Assembly: GCF_000166135.1 (NCBI RefSeq) | Contig: NC_014666.1 | Coordinates: 5,828,001 to 5,892,000 of the forward strand | From: Pseudofrankia inefficax | Lineage (GTDB): Bacteria > Actinomycetota > Actinomycetes > Frankiales > Frankiaceae | DNA: 64,000 nt | Reading direction: 5' to 3' | Shown here: positions 50,021 through 58,680 of the stretch, piece by piece | How positions within the stretch are numbered: the stretch's first letter is position 1 | How the letters are laid out: every line of letters starts with the position of its first letter | Position numbers and translations under genes: made by a program | The notes under the pieces: model-generated | Databases searched by the model: none | What the model was told of the DNA's origin: nothing | What the model saw: the letters and a program-made list of their open reading frames with translations, nothing else

Positions 50021-53000
50021 CTACGGCCAGCGGTACAGCCCGTTGGACGGGCCGCCTGCCTCGCCGTTGTTCAGCGTCACGACCTGCGTCTCCGCCGCGT
50101 CGCGGACGGGCGGGCGTGGGGCGCCGCTGGCGGGCTCGCCGCCGGCCACCCGGGTCTCGTCCTCGTCCGGGCCCAGGCCGGCGGGATCCACGGCGTCCGC
50201 CGACCCGGCCGCCTCGGCCCGAGCCGCGGCCGCGGCGGCGCGGGTGTCGCCCGGCTGCCGCCGGCCCCAGGGCAGCGACCCGCCGCGGCGGGCGGGCCGG
50301 CCACCGTCGCCCCGCGCGTCCGGCTGCCGGTGCGCGCCGCGGCCGCCGGCCCGGCCCTCGTCGAGCGGTCGCGGCTCGTCCATGCCGTCGCCAGGGCCAG
50401 GGCCAGCGCCAGCGCCAGCGCCAGCGCCAGCGCCAGGAGAACGATCACCGTGGGGCTCGGGTCCGGTCCACTGACGCCTGACCGAACCGACATAGCCGTC
50501 GTACGGCCCCGGCCAGGCCGGACCATCGCCGACCGCCGGGCCACGCGCCACGTCGTCGCCGCGACCGCCAGGCTGGGCCGGGCGAACGGGTCCGTCGAGC
50601 TCGTCCGTGTCGTCGTCGGACGCGGCGGCCGCGCCACCGAAGCCGCCGAGACCGACGATGCCGCCGATGTCGAGCCCGTTGCGCGGGACGGCCGGGCCAC
50701 CGTCGGCACCGCTGCCCCGTTCGGAGCCTCTGCCCTGGTCGGCGCCTCTACCCTGGTCGGAGCCTCTGCCCTGGTCGGCCCCGGAGCCGACGCCAGAGCC
50801 CAGACCGGCGCCGGAGCCCAGACCGGCGCCGGGCCCGGCCGCGACGACACCGCCGACGGACACGATGTCCCACGGGGCCGGGCCGGCGGCGCCTGGCGTG
50901 GTCCACCCGCCGGCCGGCGCGGCGGGCGCCGGGCCGGTGGCCGTCCGTTCGCCGTCCGGCACGGTGCCGCGCGGCCCGAAGAGCGGGTCACGGCCGGCCT
51001 GGCCCACCCGGTCGAGCCCGAGCGGGTCGCGGCGCGACGCGTCGTAGCCGCCGTAGCCGCCGCCCTCGTAGCCGTCGCCGCGCTGCGCACCGTGGTAGCC
51101 GCCGCGGGCGAAGCCGCCGTACCCGCCGGTGCCGTACCCTCCGCCGGTCAGATCCACCCCGGGCATCCGCAGCCCGCCGCTCGGCGGGCCGCCGAGGGCG
51201 AACCCGCCGGTCGGGGGGTAGTCGGGAACCTGGTCACTGGGAGACAGCGGGGGCGGCGGCCCCATCGACGGGTAGGCCGGCGGCGCGGGAGGCACGGTGG
51301 CGGGCCCGTCGGTCCAGCCGGTCGGGCCGGCGCCGTCGGCCGGCCGCCCGCGGTTCGCGCCGCCGGCCGGGTCCGCGGGCGGCGGCGCGGGGTGGCCCGG
51401 TCCCGGCTGCTCCCAGCCGGGTGAGCCCGTGGACCACGGCGCCGGTGGACCGGCCGTGCCACCGGGGACGAGGTCATCGAACCCTGGGTTCTCCCAGGAC
51501 ACCGAGCCGCGGTGTTCCGCGCGGCGGCGCTCGGCCTCGATCCGGTCGCGCCGGGCCCGGTCCCGCTCGACCCGCTCACGCTCGGCCCGCTCCAGCTCCG
51601 CGTGCTCCCGTTCGAGCCGTTCGCGCTCGGCCCGCTCGGCCTCGGCGCGTTCCCGCGCCGCCCACGCGCGCTCGGCCCGCTCGCGCTCCAGCTCCGCCCG
51701 CTCACGCTCGATCCGCTCCAGGTCCGCCCGCTCACGCTCGGCGCGCTCACGCTCGGCCCGCTCGCGCTCCGCGCGTTCCAGCTCGGCCCGTTCCAGCTCG
51801 GCCCGTTCGTACTCGGCGCGCTCCAGCTCCGCCCGCTCACGCTCGGCCCGTTCACGCTCCGCGCGTTCCAGCTCGGCCCGCTCCAGCTCCGCGCGCTCAT
51901 AATCGGCACGGTCCAGCGCCGCGCGTTCGAGCTCGGCCCGCTCCAGCTCGGCGCGCTCGGACGCCGCGCGGTCCCGCTCGGCCTGCTCCCAGCCGGCGTG
52001 GTCGAACCCGGCCGCCGCCTCGTCAGCCAGCAGCCGCTCGGCCAGCAGCTCGGCGAGCGGGCGCGGCGGCCCGATGTGGAAGCCCTGCGCGTAGTCGACC
52101 CCGATGTCGGCCAGGACGCGGGCGAGGGACTCCCGGTCGACGTTCTCGGCGATCGTGTACATGCCGAGGGTGCGGGCGATACGCACCACCGCGTCGACGA
52201 GGGCCATGTCCTGCGCGTTCTCGTCCGCCTGCCGGACGAAGTCACCGTCGATCTTGACGCCGCTGAACGGCAGCGTGCGCAGGTGCACCACCGATCCCAT
52301 CCCGACCCCGAAGTCGTCGAGGATGAACCGGCAGCCGGCCGCGGTGAGCTTCTCGGCCAGCCGGCGGGCCGGCTCGACGCTCACCAGGGTGGACCGCTCC
52401 GCGATCTCCAGGCCGAGCCGGGTCGGGTTGACGGCGCTGCCGCGCAACGCGTCGAGAACGAAGTCACCGAAGCCGGGGTCCTCGACCGAGCGCGCGGAGA
52501 TGTTGACGTGCAGGTACAGCGACCCGTGCGGCCCGTCGGCGGCGAGGGCGGCGACCGCCTGGCCCACGACCCACCGGTCCAGCCGCAGCACCAGCTCGGT
52601 CCGCTCGACCGGTTCGAGGAACTCCCGCGGCGACAGCTCCGGCAGCAGCCCGTCCCGCAGCCGCACCAGCAGCTCGTAACCGATGACGCGACGGGCCCCG
52701 AGATCGACGAGCGGCAGCGCGTCGACGGCGAGGGTGCCGCTCTCCAGCGCGACCCGGACCCGCTGGGTGACCGACACCCGCCGTTCGGCCTGGGAGTACT
52801 GGGCATCGGTGAACAGCCGGGCCCGGTCGCGGCCGGCGTCCTTGGAGTCGTAGAGCGCGAGGTCCGCCTGGGCGAGCGCCGCGGTCTCGTTGTCGACGTG
52901 CGCGAGCGGGACCACGCCGATGCTGACCGTGACCCGCAGGGCCAGCTCGTCGACCGGGACCGGCGTCCGCGCGACCGCCTGGCAGACGCGCTCGGCGACC

Positions 53001-54592
53001 GCGAGGCCGGCGTCGCCGTCACCGTCGCGCAACAGCACCGCGAACTCGTCGCCGCCGAGCCGGCCGAGCACCGCGTCGGGCAGTTCCTCGCGCAGCACCT
53101 GGCTCAGGCCCCGCATGACGATGTCGCCGACGGCGTGGCCGCGCAGGTCGTTGATGTCCTTGAAGTGGTCGACGTCGATGATCAGGAGCGAGCCGGACCG
53201 GCCGGCGGGGGCCGCGGCGAGGTGGTCGCGCAGCGCCTTGTTGATCGCCCGGCGGTTGAACAGCCCGGTCAGCGCGTCCCGCTCCGCGAGGTGCGCGAGC
53301 TCCTGCTGGACGCGGTGCAGGTCGGTGATGTCGCGCGAGGTGCCCAGCACCCGGGCCGGGGTGCCGGCGTCGTCGGTGATGACCTCCCCGAAGCACTCGA
53401 AGACCCGCTCGCCCTGGCCGAACCGGTCGCGCAGCCGGTGCAGGTAGGTGAAGGTACCGGGCGTCCGGATCGCGGCCGCGACCGCGGACCGGATCGTGCG
53501 CATGTCCAGGGGCGGCAGCAGCTGCTCGATCTGGTCCAGGTCCATCTCGTCGCCGCCGCGGAAGCCCAGCAGCTTCAGCTGGTTGCGGGAGAAGCTGACC
53601 GAGCCGGCGATCAGGTCCCACTCCCAGGTGCCCGTGCGGGTGAGCTCCTCGATGCGGTCGAGACGGTCCGGGCCGGACAGCAGCAGCAGCGCGGCCCCGC
53701 TCGCGCTCGGGTTCAGCATGACCTGCTGGCCGGCCTCGGCGGCGGCTGGCGCCGAGTCGGGCTCGGCCTCACCGGGCGGCAGGACGGACGGACGCGGGAC
53801 GACCGGCCGGGCCATCATGACCGTGTCGTCGGTGACCGGCGTGCCCCAGGCCGCCTGGTCCCATTCGGGCGTGCCGCGCCACGCCTCGTCGCCGCCGCCC
53901 GCCGGGGCGGCCCAGCCGGCGGCGGTGACCGCGACAGCGGGGTAGGCGTCGGTGACGTCGAAGACCTCGTAGAGCACCAGGCCGTCGGCCCAGCCGTCGC
54001 CGGGCGGGGTGAGCCGCTGGCAGCGCAGCCGTAGCCGGCGCTCGGCGCCGTCCGGCCCGATCCACGGAACGTCGACCGGACCAGCGCCGACGACCAGCCC
54101 GGACAGCGGCAGCCGCGCCTCGGCGACGGCCCGGCGCGCCAGCGCACGGGACGACTCGGGCAGCGGGTCACCCAGCCGCTCGGCGAACCGGTCGTCGGCC
54201 CGGCTGTTGCCCGCCCCGCCCGGGGTCGCGTCCGGGTCTCCCGCGGACACGCTCAGGCCGGTGGCCGCGGCGGCCGGCCGCGGGCCGGGGTTCACGGCGG
54301 CCACATCCGGGCCGGCCTTCGCTGCGGCCAGGTCCGGGCTCGGGTCTCCAGCGGCCGGGCCCGGCCCGGGCTCCCCGGCCGACACGCTCAGGCCGGTGTT
54401 CTTGGCCGGGTTCGGGCCGGTGCGTTCGCCGTCCGCGACGGCCGGTTCGCGGCCCGCCGGCGCGAGCCCGACGACCCCCGCGAGCGCCGCGTTGACCCAG
54501 ACGACCCGGCCCTCGGTGTTCACCAGTAGCAGGCCCGCCGAGACGGCGTCGGCCACCAGCCCTGTCACCCCGGCGACCAACGCACCTCCCAC
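50021..54592 (-). CDS. Very large PAS-GGDEF-EAL protein (cyclic di-GMP turnover) with charged repeat helix
   Basis: Start taken at GTG 54592 (a TTG at 54580 is possible), 1,523 residues. N-terminal PAS-like segment (GLLLVNTEGRVVWVNAALAGVVGL), a Pro/Gly/Ala linker, a second PAS (IEELTRTGTWEWDLIAGSVSFSRNQLKLLGF), then GGDEF at about 513 in LGRLGGDEFAVLL with LLIIDVDHFKDIND, so cyclase activity is likely. The EAL domain from about 635 has ELL for EAL, HVNISARS, LEIAER, LDDFGVGMG, VKIDG, AENVD and YAQGFHIG; metal and base residues seem kept. Residues 868-1030 are ERAEL-type pentads; the last 490 are Pro/Gly-rich with more short repeats. No membrane helix is obvious. Confidence 0.9.
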   Translation of the reverse strand: MGGALVAGVTGLVADAVSAGLLLVNTEGRVVWVNAALAGVVGLAPAGREPAVADGERTGPNPAKNTGLSVSAGEPGPGPAAGDPSPDLAAAKAGPDVAAVNPGPRPAAAATGLSVSAGDPDATPGGAGNSRADDRFAERLGDPLPESSRALARRAVAEARLPLSGLVVGAGPVDVPWIGPDGAERRLRLRCQRLTPPGDGWADGLVLYEVFDVTDAYPAVAVTAAGWAAPAGGGDEAWRGTPEWDQAAWGTPVTDDTVMMARPVVPRPSVLPPGEAEPDSAPAAAEAGQQVMLNPSASGAALLLLSGPDRLDRIEELTRTGTWEWDLIAGSVSFSRNQLKLLGFRGGDEMDLDQIEQLLPPLDMRTIRSAVAAAIRTPGTFTYLHRLRDRFGQGERVFECFGEVITDDAGTPARVLGTSRDITDLHRVQQELAHLAERDALTGLFNRRAINKALRDHLAAAPAGRSGSLLIIDVDHFKDINDLRGHAVGDIVMRGLSQVLREELPDAVLGRLGGDEFAVLLRDGDGDAGLAVAERVCQAVARTPVPVDELALRVTVSIGVVPLAHVDNETAALAQADLALYDSKDAGRDRARLFTDAQYSQAERRVSVTQRVRVALESGTLAVDALPLVDLGARRVIGYELLVRLRDGLLPELSPREFLEPVERTELVLRLDRWVVGQAVAALAADGPHGSLYLHVNISARSVEDPGFGDFVLDALRGSAVNPTRLGLEIAERSTLVSVEPARRLAEKLTAAGCRFILDDFGVGMGSVVHLRTLPFSGVKIDGDFVRQADENAQDMALVDAVVRIARTLGMYTIAENVDRESLARVLADIGVDYAQGFHIGPPRPLAELLAERLLADEAAAGFDHAGWEQAERDRAASERAELERAELERAALDRADYERAELERAELERAERERAERERAELERAEYERAELERAELERAERERAERERAERERADLERIERERAELERERAERAWAARERAEAERAERERLEREHAELERAERERVERDRARRDRIEAERRRAEHRGSVSWENPGFDDLVPGGTAGPPAPWSTGSPGWEQPGPGHPAPPPADPAGGANRGRPADGAGPTGWTDGPATVPPAPPAYPSMGPPPPLSPSDQVPDYPPTGGFALGGPPSGGLRMPGVDLTGGGYGTGGYGGFARGGYHGAQRGDGYEGGGYGGYDASRRDPLGLDRVGQAGRDPLFGPRGTVPDGERTATGPAPAAPAGGWTTPGAAGPAPWDIVSVGGVVAAGPGAGLGSGAGLGSGVGSGADQGRGSDQGRGADQGRGSERGSGADGGPAVPRNGLDIGGIVGLGGFGGAAAASDDDTDELDGPVRPAQPGGRGDDVARGPAVGDGPAWPGPYDGYVGSVRRQWTGPEPHGDRSPGAGAGAGAGAGPGPGDGMDEPRPLDEGRAGGRGAHRQPDARGDGGRPARRGGSLPWGRRQPGDTRAAAAAARAEAAGSADAVDPAGLGPDEDETRVAGGEPASGAPRPPVRDAAETQVVTLNNGEAGGPSNGLYRWP
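51505..51990 (-). repeat. Charged pentapeptide-repeat region of the GGDEF-EAL gene
   Basis: About 30 units of 15 bp encode variants of ERAEL/ERAER/ERAEY. Glu and Arg alternate with a period of five, which is not a heptad coiled coil; such ER-rich runs often form a single stable helix. Units differ by few bases, so copy number may vary between strains. Confidence 0.9.
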
Positions 54593-54724
54593 GCAGCTGT
54601 CGGCCTGGGTCGTGCCGGGCGCCCTGCTGGATCGGCGAAGGCCGATCTGGTGGGTCGCGTCGGCGCTGGCCAGGCCCTCCGCTGCGCAGTCTAGCGGCAG
54701 TCGTCCGAGTACATTCCGTTAGGG

Positions 54725-54743
54725 GTTCCGGACCCTGCGGAAC
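54725..54743 (-). terminator. Hairpin downstream of bacterioferritin
   Basis: GTTCCG (54725-54730) pairs with CGGAAC (54738-54743) across seven bases, 30 bases after the bfr stop. No U-tract. Confidence 0.5.
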
Positions 54744-54772
54744 AGGCCGCCTGCCAGGGAGTCTCGCGTCCC

Positions 54773-55261
54773 CTAGTCGCCCGAGCCGTGCTCGTGGATC
54801 TGCTCGGCCAGGTACTGCGGCGCACCGAGCTGGCGGATCAGCTCCAGCTGGGCCTCCAGCCAGTCGATGTGCTCCTCCTCCTCGGAGATCAGCCACTCGA
54901 GGAGGGTGGCGGAGCCGAAGTCCGACTTGCTCCGGCTCAGGGTCACGCCCTTGCGCAGGGTCTCGACGTTCTCCAGCTCGCGGGCGTAGTCGAGCTCCAG
55001 CATCTCGGGCACGTTCTCGCCGGTGCGCAGCGGGTGCAGCCGCTGCAGGTTGGGGTGGCCGTCGAGGTAAAGAATCCGATGAATGATCTTGTCGGCGTGC
55101 TTCATCTCGTCGATCGACTCGTCGCGGTAGTGATGCCCGAGCCCGTGGAATCCCCAGTGCTCCTGGATGCGGTAGTGCAGGAAGTACTGGTTGATCGCGG
55201 TGAGCTCGTTCGTCAGCACCGCATTCAGGATCTCGACAACCTCGTCGTCACCACGAACCAC
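54773..55261 (-). CDS. bfr: Bacterioferritin
   Basis: GTG 55261 with GGAGG five bases upstream is preferred to the GTG at 55273; 162 residues, the usual length. Iron-storage subunit of a 24-mer. Visible: NELTAINQYFLHYRIQEHWG with the first ferroxidase Glu, DESIDEMKHADKIIHRILYLDGHPNLQ with the Glu-Met-x-His group (ferroxidase Glu and His, and the haem-ligand Met), and LLEWLISEEEEHIDWLEAQL with the second Glu/His pair. It is 74 bases downstream of bfd and probably in one operon under iron control. Confidence 0.95.
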   Translation of the reverse strand: MVRGDDEVVEILNAVLTNELTAINQYFLHYRIQEHWGFHGLGHHYRDESIDEMKHADKIIHRILYLDGHPNLQRLHPLRTGENVPEMLELDYARELENVETLRKGVTLSRSKSDFGSATLLEWLISEEEEHIDWLEAQLELIRQLGAPQYLAEQIHEHGSGD

Positions 55262-55335
55262 CCAGGCCTCCACTCGTCGTCACGCCGCCGCGACGCTCCG
55301 CAGTGGTCGTCGCCGGTCGGCCAGGTCCGGAGCCG

Positions 55336-55533
55336 TCAGGCGGCCCAGGCAGCGCCAGCGACCGGCATCTCACGGAGATGACGGGAGAGCAGGTCCGCGA
55401 TCTCTTCGCGGCATCCCCCGCAGCCAGTGCCGGCGTCGCAACGCTCACCGACCTCATCGGCGTCGTGCGCACCCGACTCAATGACTTTCCGTAGCGTCCG
55501 GTCGGAGACAGCAAAGCACGAGCAGACCAGCAT
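55336..55533 (-). CDS. bfd: Bacterioferritin-associated ferredoxin
   Basis: A 65-residue BFD-like [2Fe-2S] protein. Cluster ligands Cys4 and Cys6 (VCSCFAVS) and Cys38 and Cys41 (GTGCGGCREE) have the exact spacing of Bfd; one more Cys is at 32. It donates electrons to bacterioferritin so that stored Fe(III) can leave as Fe(II). Iron boxes lie 90-140 bases upstream. The order bfd-bfr is the common one. Confidence 0.95.
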   Translation of the reverse strand: MLVCSCFAVSDRTLRKVIESGAHDADEVGERCDAGTGCGGCREEIADLLSRHLREMPVAGAAWAA

Positions 55534-55621
55534 TGCACCCTCACCACGCGGACGGGCCCGGCGATATCTTCGCGACCAGGCAAGTTCATTCGGCGCAGGA
55601 CTTCCTAGCCACCAACATCGC

Positions 55622-55672
55622 TTAGCTAAGGCTTCCCTAAGAGCTACAGAATGCCACGTTAGGCTGCCCTAA
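55622..55672 (-). promoter_or_regulatory. Two iron boxes (IdeR/DtxR type) upstream of bfd-bfr
   Basis: 55622-55640 reads TTAGCTAAGGCTTCCCTAA, matching the 19-bp DtxR/IdeR consensus (TTAGGTTAGGCTAACCTAA) at most positions. 55659-55672 reads TTAGGCTGCCCTAA, a shorter half with a good dyad. The distance to bfd fits activation or repression by an iron-loaded regulator, as known for mycobacterial bfr genes under IdeR. Confidence 0.7.
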
Positions 55673-55801
55673 CACAAGGCGGCCTAAGTAGCGGCGCAGC
55701 TCACAGTCAGGCCCCGTCGGCATGCCCGGCGGAACGGGTGGCGGGGAAGCCAGTACGGGCCACCGACCGAGGCGCCGCGCCGGCCTCGCCCCAGGACCAG
55801 C

Positions 55802-55878
55802 AAGATCGCTGCTTTCGCCCTCGCCGGGCCGTAACCGCAGCGGTTTTGTGACCATTTGAAGGTCAAAACGACGATCAT
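55802..55878 (-). repeat. 77-bp palindromic element, copy D
   Basis: On the minus strand it begins ATGATCGTCGTTTTG and ends GCAGCGATCTT; the core TGGTCACAAAACCGC and the inner hairpin ACCGC-T-GCGGT are kept. It starts 43 bases after the stop of the OmpA-like gene and has that gene's orientation. Confidence 0.85.
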
Positions 55879-55921
55879 GCCAACGGGCCGCGGAGACGGC
55901 GCCGGCGGCGGACGGCGGGCG

Positions 55922-57037
55922 TCAGGAGGCGTCGGTGACGATCTCGACGCGGCGGTTGGCGGCTCGGCCGGCCGGGGTCGCGTTGTCGGCCGCTGGGCGG
56001 CTCGCGCCGTAGCCGACGGCCCGCAGCCGCCCGGCCGGCACGCCCTGGCTGACGAGGTAGCCGACCGCCGCCTGGGCCCGCCCGAGCGACAGGGCCTCGT
56101 TGAGGGACGCGGGCCCGGTGCTGTCGGTGTGACCGGCGACCAGCGCCGGGGCGGTGCCGGCCCGCAGCGCGGCGGCGACGAGGTCGAGCGCGGCCCGGTC
56201 GCGGTCGGACAGCACGGCGCTGTCGGACGCGAAGGTCACCGGGTGCCCCGAGGCGGCGGCCGCGAGCGCGGCGGCGTCGCCGCCAGGCCCCTGGGCGCCG
56301 CCCGTTCCGGCCGCCCCGGCGTCCGGGGAGCGGGGACCCGGCGCCGCGGCCGTGGCGACGACGAGCCGGTTGTCCAGGTCGATCCTGGTCCCGCCGACGC
56401 GGCCCGCGGTGAGCACGGCGGCGCCGAGGCTCGTCCGGCCGCTCTCGTTGGCGACCGTGCCGGTCAGGACGAGGTGGCCGCCGTCCAGGGTGAGGGTGTG
56501 CGTCCCCGGCGCCCGGGTCAACGCCGTGACCAGGCCGGCCAGCGCCGGGACAGCCGGCTGCGCGGCGCGCGGGTCGACGGCGATGTCGCTGGTCAGCTGC
56601 CCGCCGGTGGCGTCGACGACCGCGTCGAGCAGGGCGGTGCGCCGAGTACGGTCCGGCACGGTCGCCCGCACCGTCAGCCGGCCCTGCTCGACGGTCAGCA
56701 CGACCGGCTGGGCCGGCCTGGTGGCCACGAGCGCGTCCGAGCCGAGCCGGGCCGAGCTCACCCCGTCCACCCGGGCGGCGCGCAGGGCCGCGTCGGCCGC
56801 CGCGACGCTGGCGAAGTCCCCGTGCAGGGTGGCCGCGGTGCCGGCGACCGTCACCACGACCTGGGACGCGCCGGACTGGCGCACCGCCTCGTTCGCCCGC
56901 TGGGAGAGGTCCTTCTCGATCGGCCCACGCCGCAGACCAACCGCCAGCAGGGCGAGCACCAACCAGGTCAGCAGCAGCGAGACGGCGAACGCGACCGGTC
57001 GGGGACGCTTCAGCTGCGTCACCGCGGACAGGACCAT
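55922..57037 (-). CDS. OmpA-family protein with BON-like domains (OmpATb/ArfA-like)
   Basis: A 371-residue protein with an N-terminal membrane anchor (PVAFAVSLLLTWLVLALLAVGL, about 14-35). Two BON-like modules follow (VVVTVAGTAATLHGDFASVAAADAALRAARVDGV and the similar one with HTLTLDGGHLVLTGTVANESGRTSL). After a Gly/Ala linker, residues 265-371 are OmpA_C: VTFASDSAVLSDRDRAALDLVAAAL, VAGHTDSTGPASLNEALSLGRAQAAVGYL and the closing NRRVEIV, which bind peptidoglycan. Same order as mycobacterial OmpATb. It is likely a cell-envelope anchor or pore-related protein. Confidence 0.87.
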   Translation of the reverse strand: MVLSAVTQLKRPRPVAFAVSLLLTWLVLALLAVGLRRGPIEKDLSQRANEAVRQSGASQVVVTVAGTAATLHGDFASVAAADAALRAARVDGVSSARLGSDALVATRPAQPVVLTVEQGRLTVRATVPDRTRRTALLDAVVDATGGQLTSDIAVDPRAAQPAVPALAGLVTALTRAPGTHTLTLDGGHLVLTGTVANESGRTSLGAAVLTAGRVGGTRIDLDNRLVVATAAAPGPRSPDAGAAGTGGAQGPGGDAAALAAAASGHPVTFASDSAVLSDRDRAALDLVAAALRAGTAPALVAGHTDSTGPASLNEALSLGRAQAAVGYLVSQGVPAGRLRAVGYGASRPAADNATPAGRAANRRVEIVTDAS

Positions 57038-57337
57038 GAACCGACTCCGAGCTGGGAATCCGGATGAGCGAAGACCGGCGGGCGGCGCGCGGCCAGCGGC
57101 GACGCGGACGGGCGCGAGGCTCGGAACGCGGGCTCAGCTGGCCGCGGGACCCCCGCGACACGGGCAACTCTCGCACATCGGTACCGACCCGACGCACACG
57201 CCACTCCGACACGCCGCAACAAACCTCATCAGCGACGCAATAGCCACGGATCCGGCGTGGCGGACACCCACCGACCGTTCGACGACGGCCTGTCCGGCTC
57301 GGTCGTGGCGGGCCGCGATAGAGCGCAGGCCGGGCCG

Positions 57338-57367
57338 CGCGGGCAGTGCCGGCCGGCACTGCCCGCG
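57338..57367 (-). terminator. 30-bp perfect palindrome after the PAP2 gene
   Basis: Arms of 15 bp (57338-57352 and 57353-57367) meet with no spacer. It starts 13 bases after the PAP2 stop on the minus strand, so it would fold as a strong hairpin at the transcript end. It could also be a protein-binding dyad. The whole 57038-57380 gap otherwise shows no gene. Confidence 0.7.
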
Positions 57368-57380
57368 GGCTCGGGGTCGC

Positions 57381-58523
57381 CTAGCTCAGGGTCGCGAATC
57401 CCCCGGCCGCGGACCGGGAGGGGTTCGTCGGGCTCGGGACCTGCGACGGGTCGCCGGGAACCGCCGTCGGCGCGGTCGCGGCCAGCGAGTCCGCGGCCAC
57501 GGCGCCCGCCGCGGCGCCGGACGGCAGCGGCAGGTCAACGGGCGCGGGTGCCAGGTCGTCGGCCGGCGTCGTGGCCAGGCCCTGGCGCGGCGACCCGCGG
57601 GTGAGCGCGATCGCGGCCGCCGCCGAGACGGCCAGCACCGTCCAGCCGGCGACGGCGTCCAGGATGTAGTGGTTCGCCGTCGCCATCACCACGAACGCGG
57701 TGCAGCACGGGTACAGCACGCCGAGCACCCGCAGCCACAGCCAACGGGCGTGGCGGGCGATCAGCAGCCCGCACCACAACGCCCAGGCGCAGTGCAGCGA
57801 CGGCATCGCGGCGTACAGGTTGGCGACCTTGTCGAGGCCGTGCGGCGCGGCGCTGGCGCTGGCGCTCCACCAGCCGTAGTTGCTGAACCGGGACATCGTG
57901 TCGATGAAGCCGGCGTTCGGCAGCAGCCGCGGCGGCGCCGTCGGGAACAGGAAGAACCCGAGCAGGCACAGGAGCGTGGTGAACACCAGGGTCCAGCGGG
58001 CCCGCGAGTAGCTGGCGCCGTGGCGGCGGTGCATCCAGAGGATCACCGTCGGCGTGACGATGAAGTGCAGCGTCGCGTAGTAGTAGCAGCAGATCACCGC
58101 CAGCACCGGCACCGTGTCGAGCCAGTGGTTCAGCGACAGCTCGATGTCCAGGTGCATCGCGGACTGCCAGCGCAGCAGGGTCTCACCGGTCCGGGTGGCC
58201 TCGGCGACGGAACCCTCGGCGAAACCGCGGGTTCCCGTGTAGCAGTAGTACAGCGCGAGCAGGATCAGGATCTCGACCCACCACACCGGCCGCCGGGTCT
58301 TCGGGTCGCGGAACCGCCTGCGCCATCGGTCCCCACGGGTCTCCGTGCCGACCGGCGCGCCCTCACCGCCAGCCACGCCCGCCGCCACCGCGAGGGCCAC
58401 CGGCGCCGCCGCGGGCTCGGCCGGCGGCGCGGCCACCTGCCCCGTGTCAGCCGGCTGCGCCACGTGGGCGCGCGGCCTCGGGGTACCTGCCCCGTCCTGA
58501 CCCGTTGCCATCCCTCTACTCAA
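57381..58523 (-). CDS. PAP2-superfamily membrane phosphatase/transferase
   Basis: TTG 58523 with GGAGGT six bases upstream is preferred over ATG 58511; about 380 residues. A Pro/Ala-rich leader of 100 residues precedes six hydrophobic segments: VEILILLALYYCYTGTRG, VPVLAVICCYYYATLHFIVTPTVILW, WTLVFTTLLCLLGFFLF and others. PAP2 motifs are AMPSLHCAWALWCGLL and ATANHYILDAVAGW, which hold the catalytic His pair. The pattern is that of the inositol-phosphotransfer-type (IPCS-like) PAP2 proteins of actinobacteria. It would cleave or transfer a lipid-linked phosphate at the membrane. Confidence 0.85.
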   Translation of the reverse strand: MSRGMATGQDGAGTPRPRAHVAQPADTGQVAAPPAEPAAAPVALAVAAGVAGGEGAPVGTETRGDRWRRRFRDPKTRRPVWWVEILILLALYYCYTGTRGFAEGSVAEATRTGETLLRWQSAMHLDIELSLNHWLDTVPVLAVICCYYYATLHFIVTPTVILWMHRRHGASYSRARWTLVFTTLLCLLGFFLFPTAPPRLLPNAGFIDTMSRFSNYGWWSASASAAPHGLDKVANLYAAMPSLHCAWALWCGLLIARHARWLWLRVLGVLYPCCTAFVVMATANHYILDAVAGWTVLAVSAAAAIALTRGSPRQGLATTPADDLAPAPVDLPLPSGAAAGAVAADSLAATAPTAVPGDPSQVPSPTNPSRSAAGGFATLS

Positions 58524-58680
58524 CCCGATACCTCCGACAGATCTCCTACCACCCCCACCGGACGGACCCTGGCCGTCCGAGCCAGAAACGCTGCAAGGGA
58601 CCGGTTCCGCCGCCCCGAGGCGAGGCCGCGGTACCGATCCCCTGTGACCAAGCGCACGCTGTGGAACTCCCCCGCGAAGG

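Noticed and set aside
51512-54034. 840-codon plus-strand frame antisense to the GGDEF-EAL gene
   Set aside because: It is a shadow of the GGDEF, EAL and ER-repeat coding sequence, with a repetitive Leu/Gly/Pro translation.
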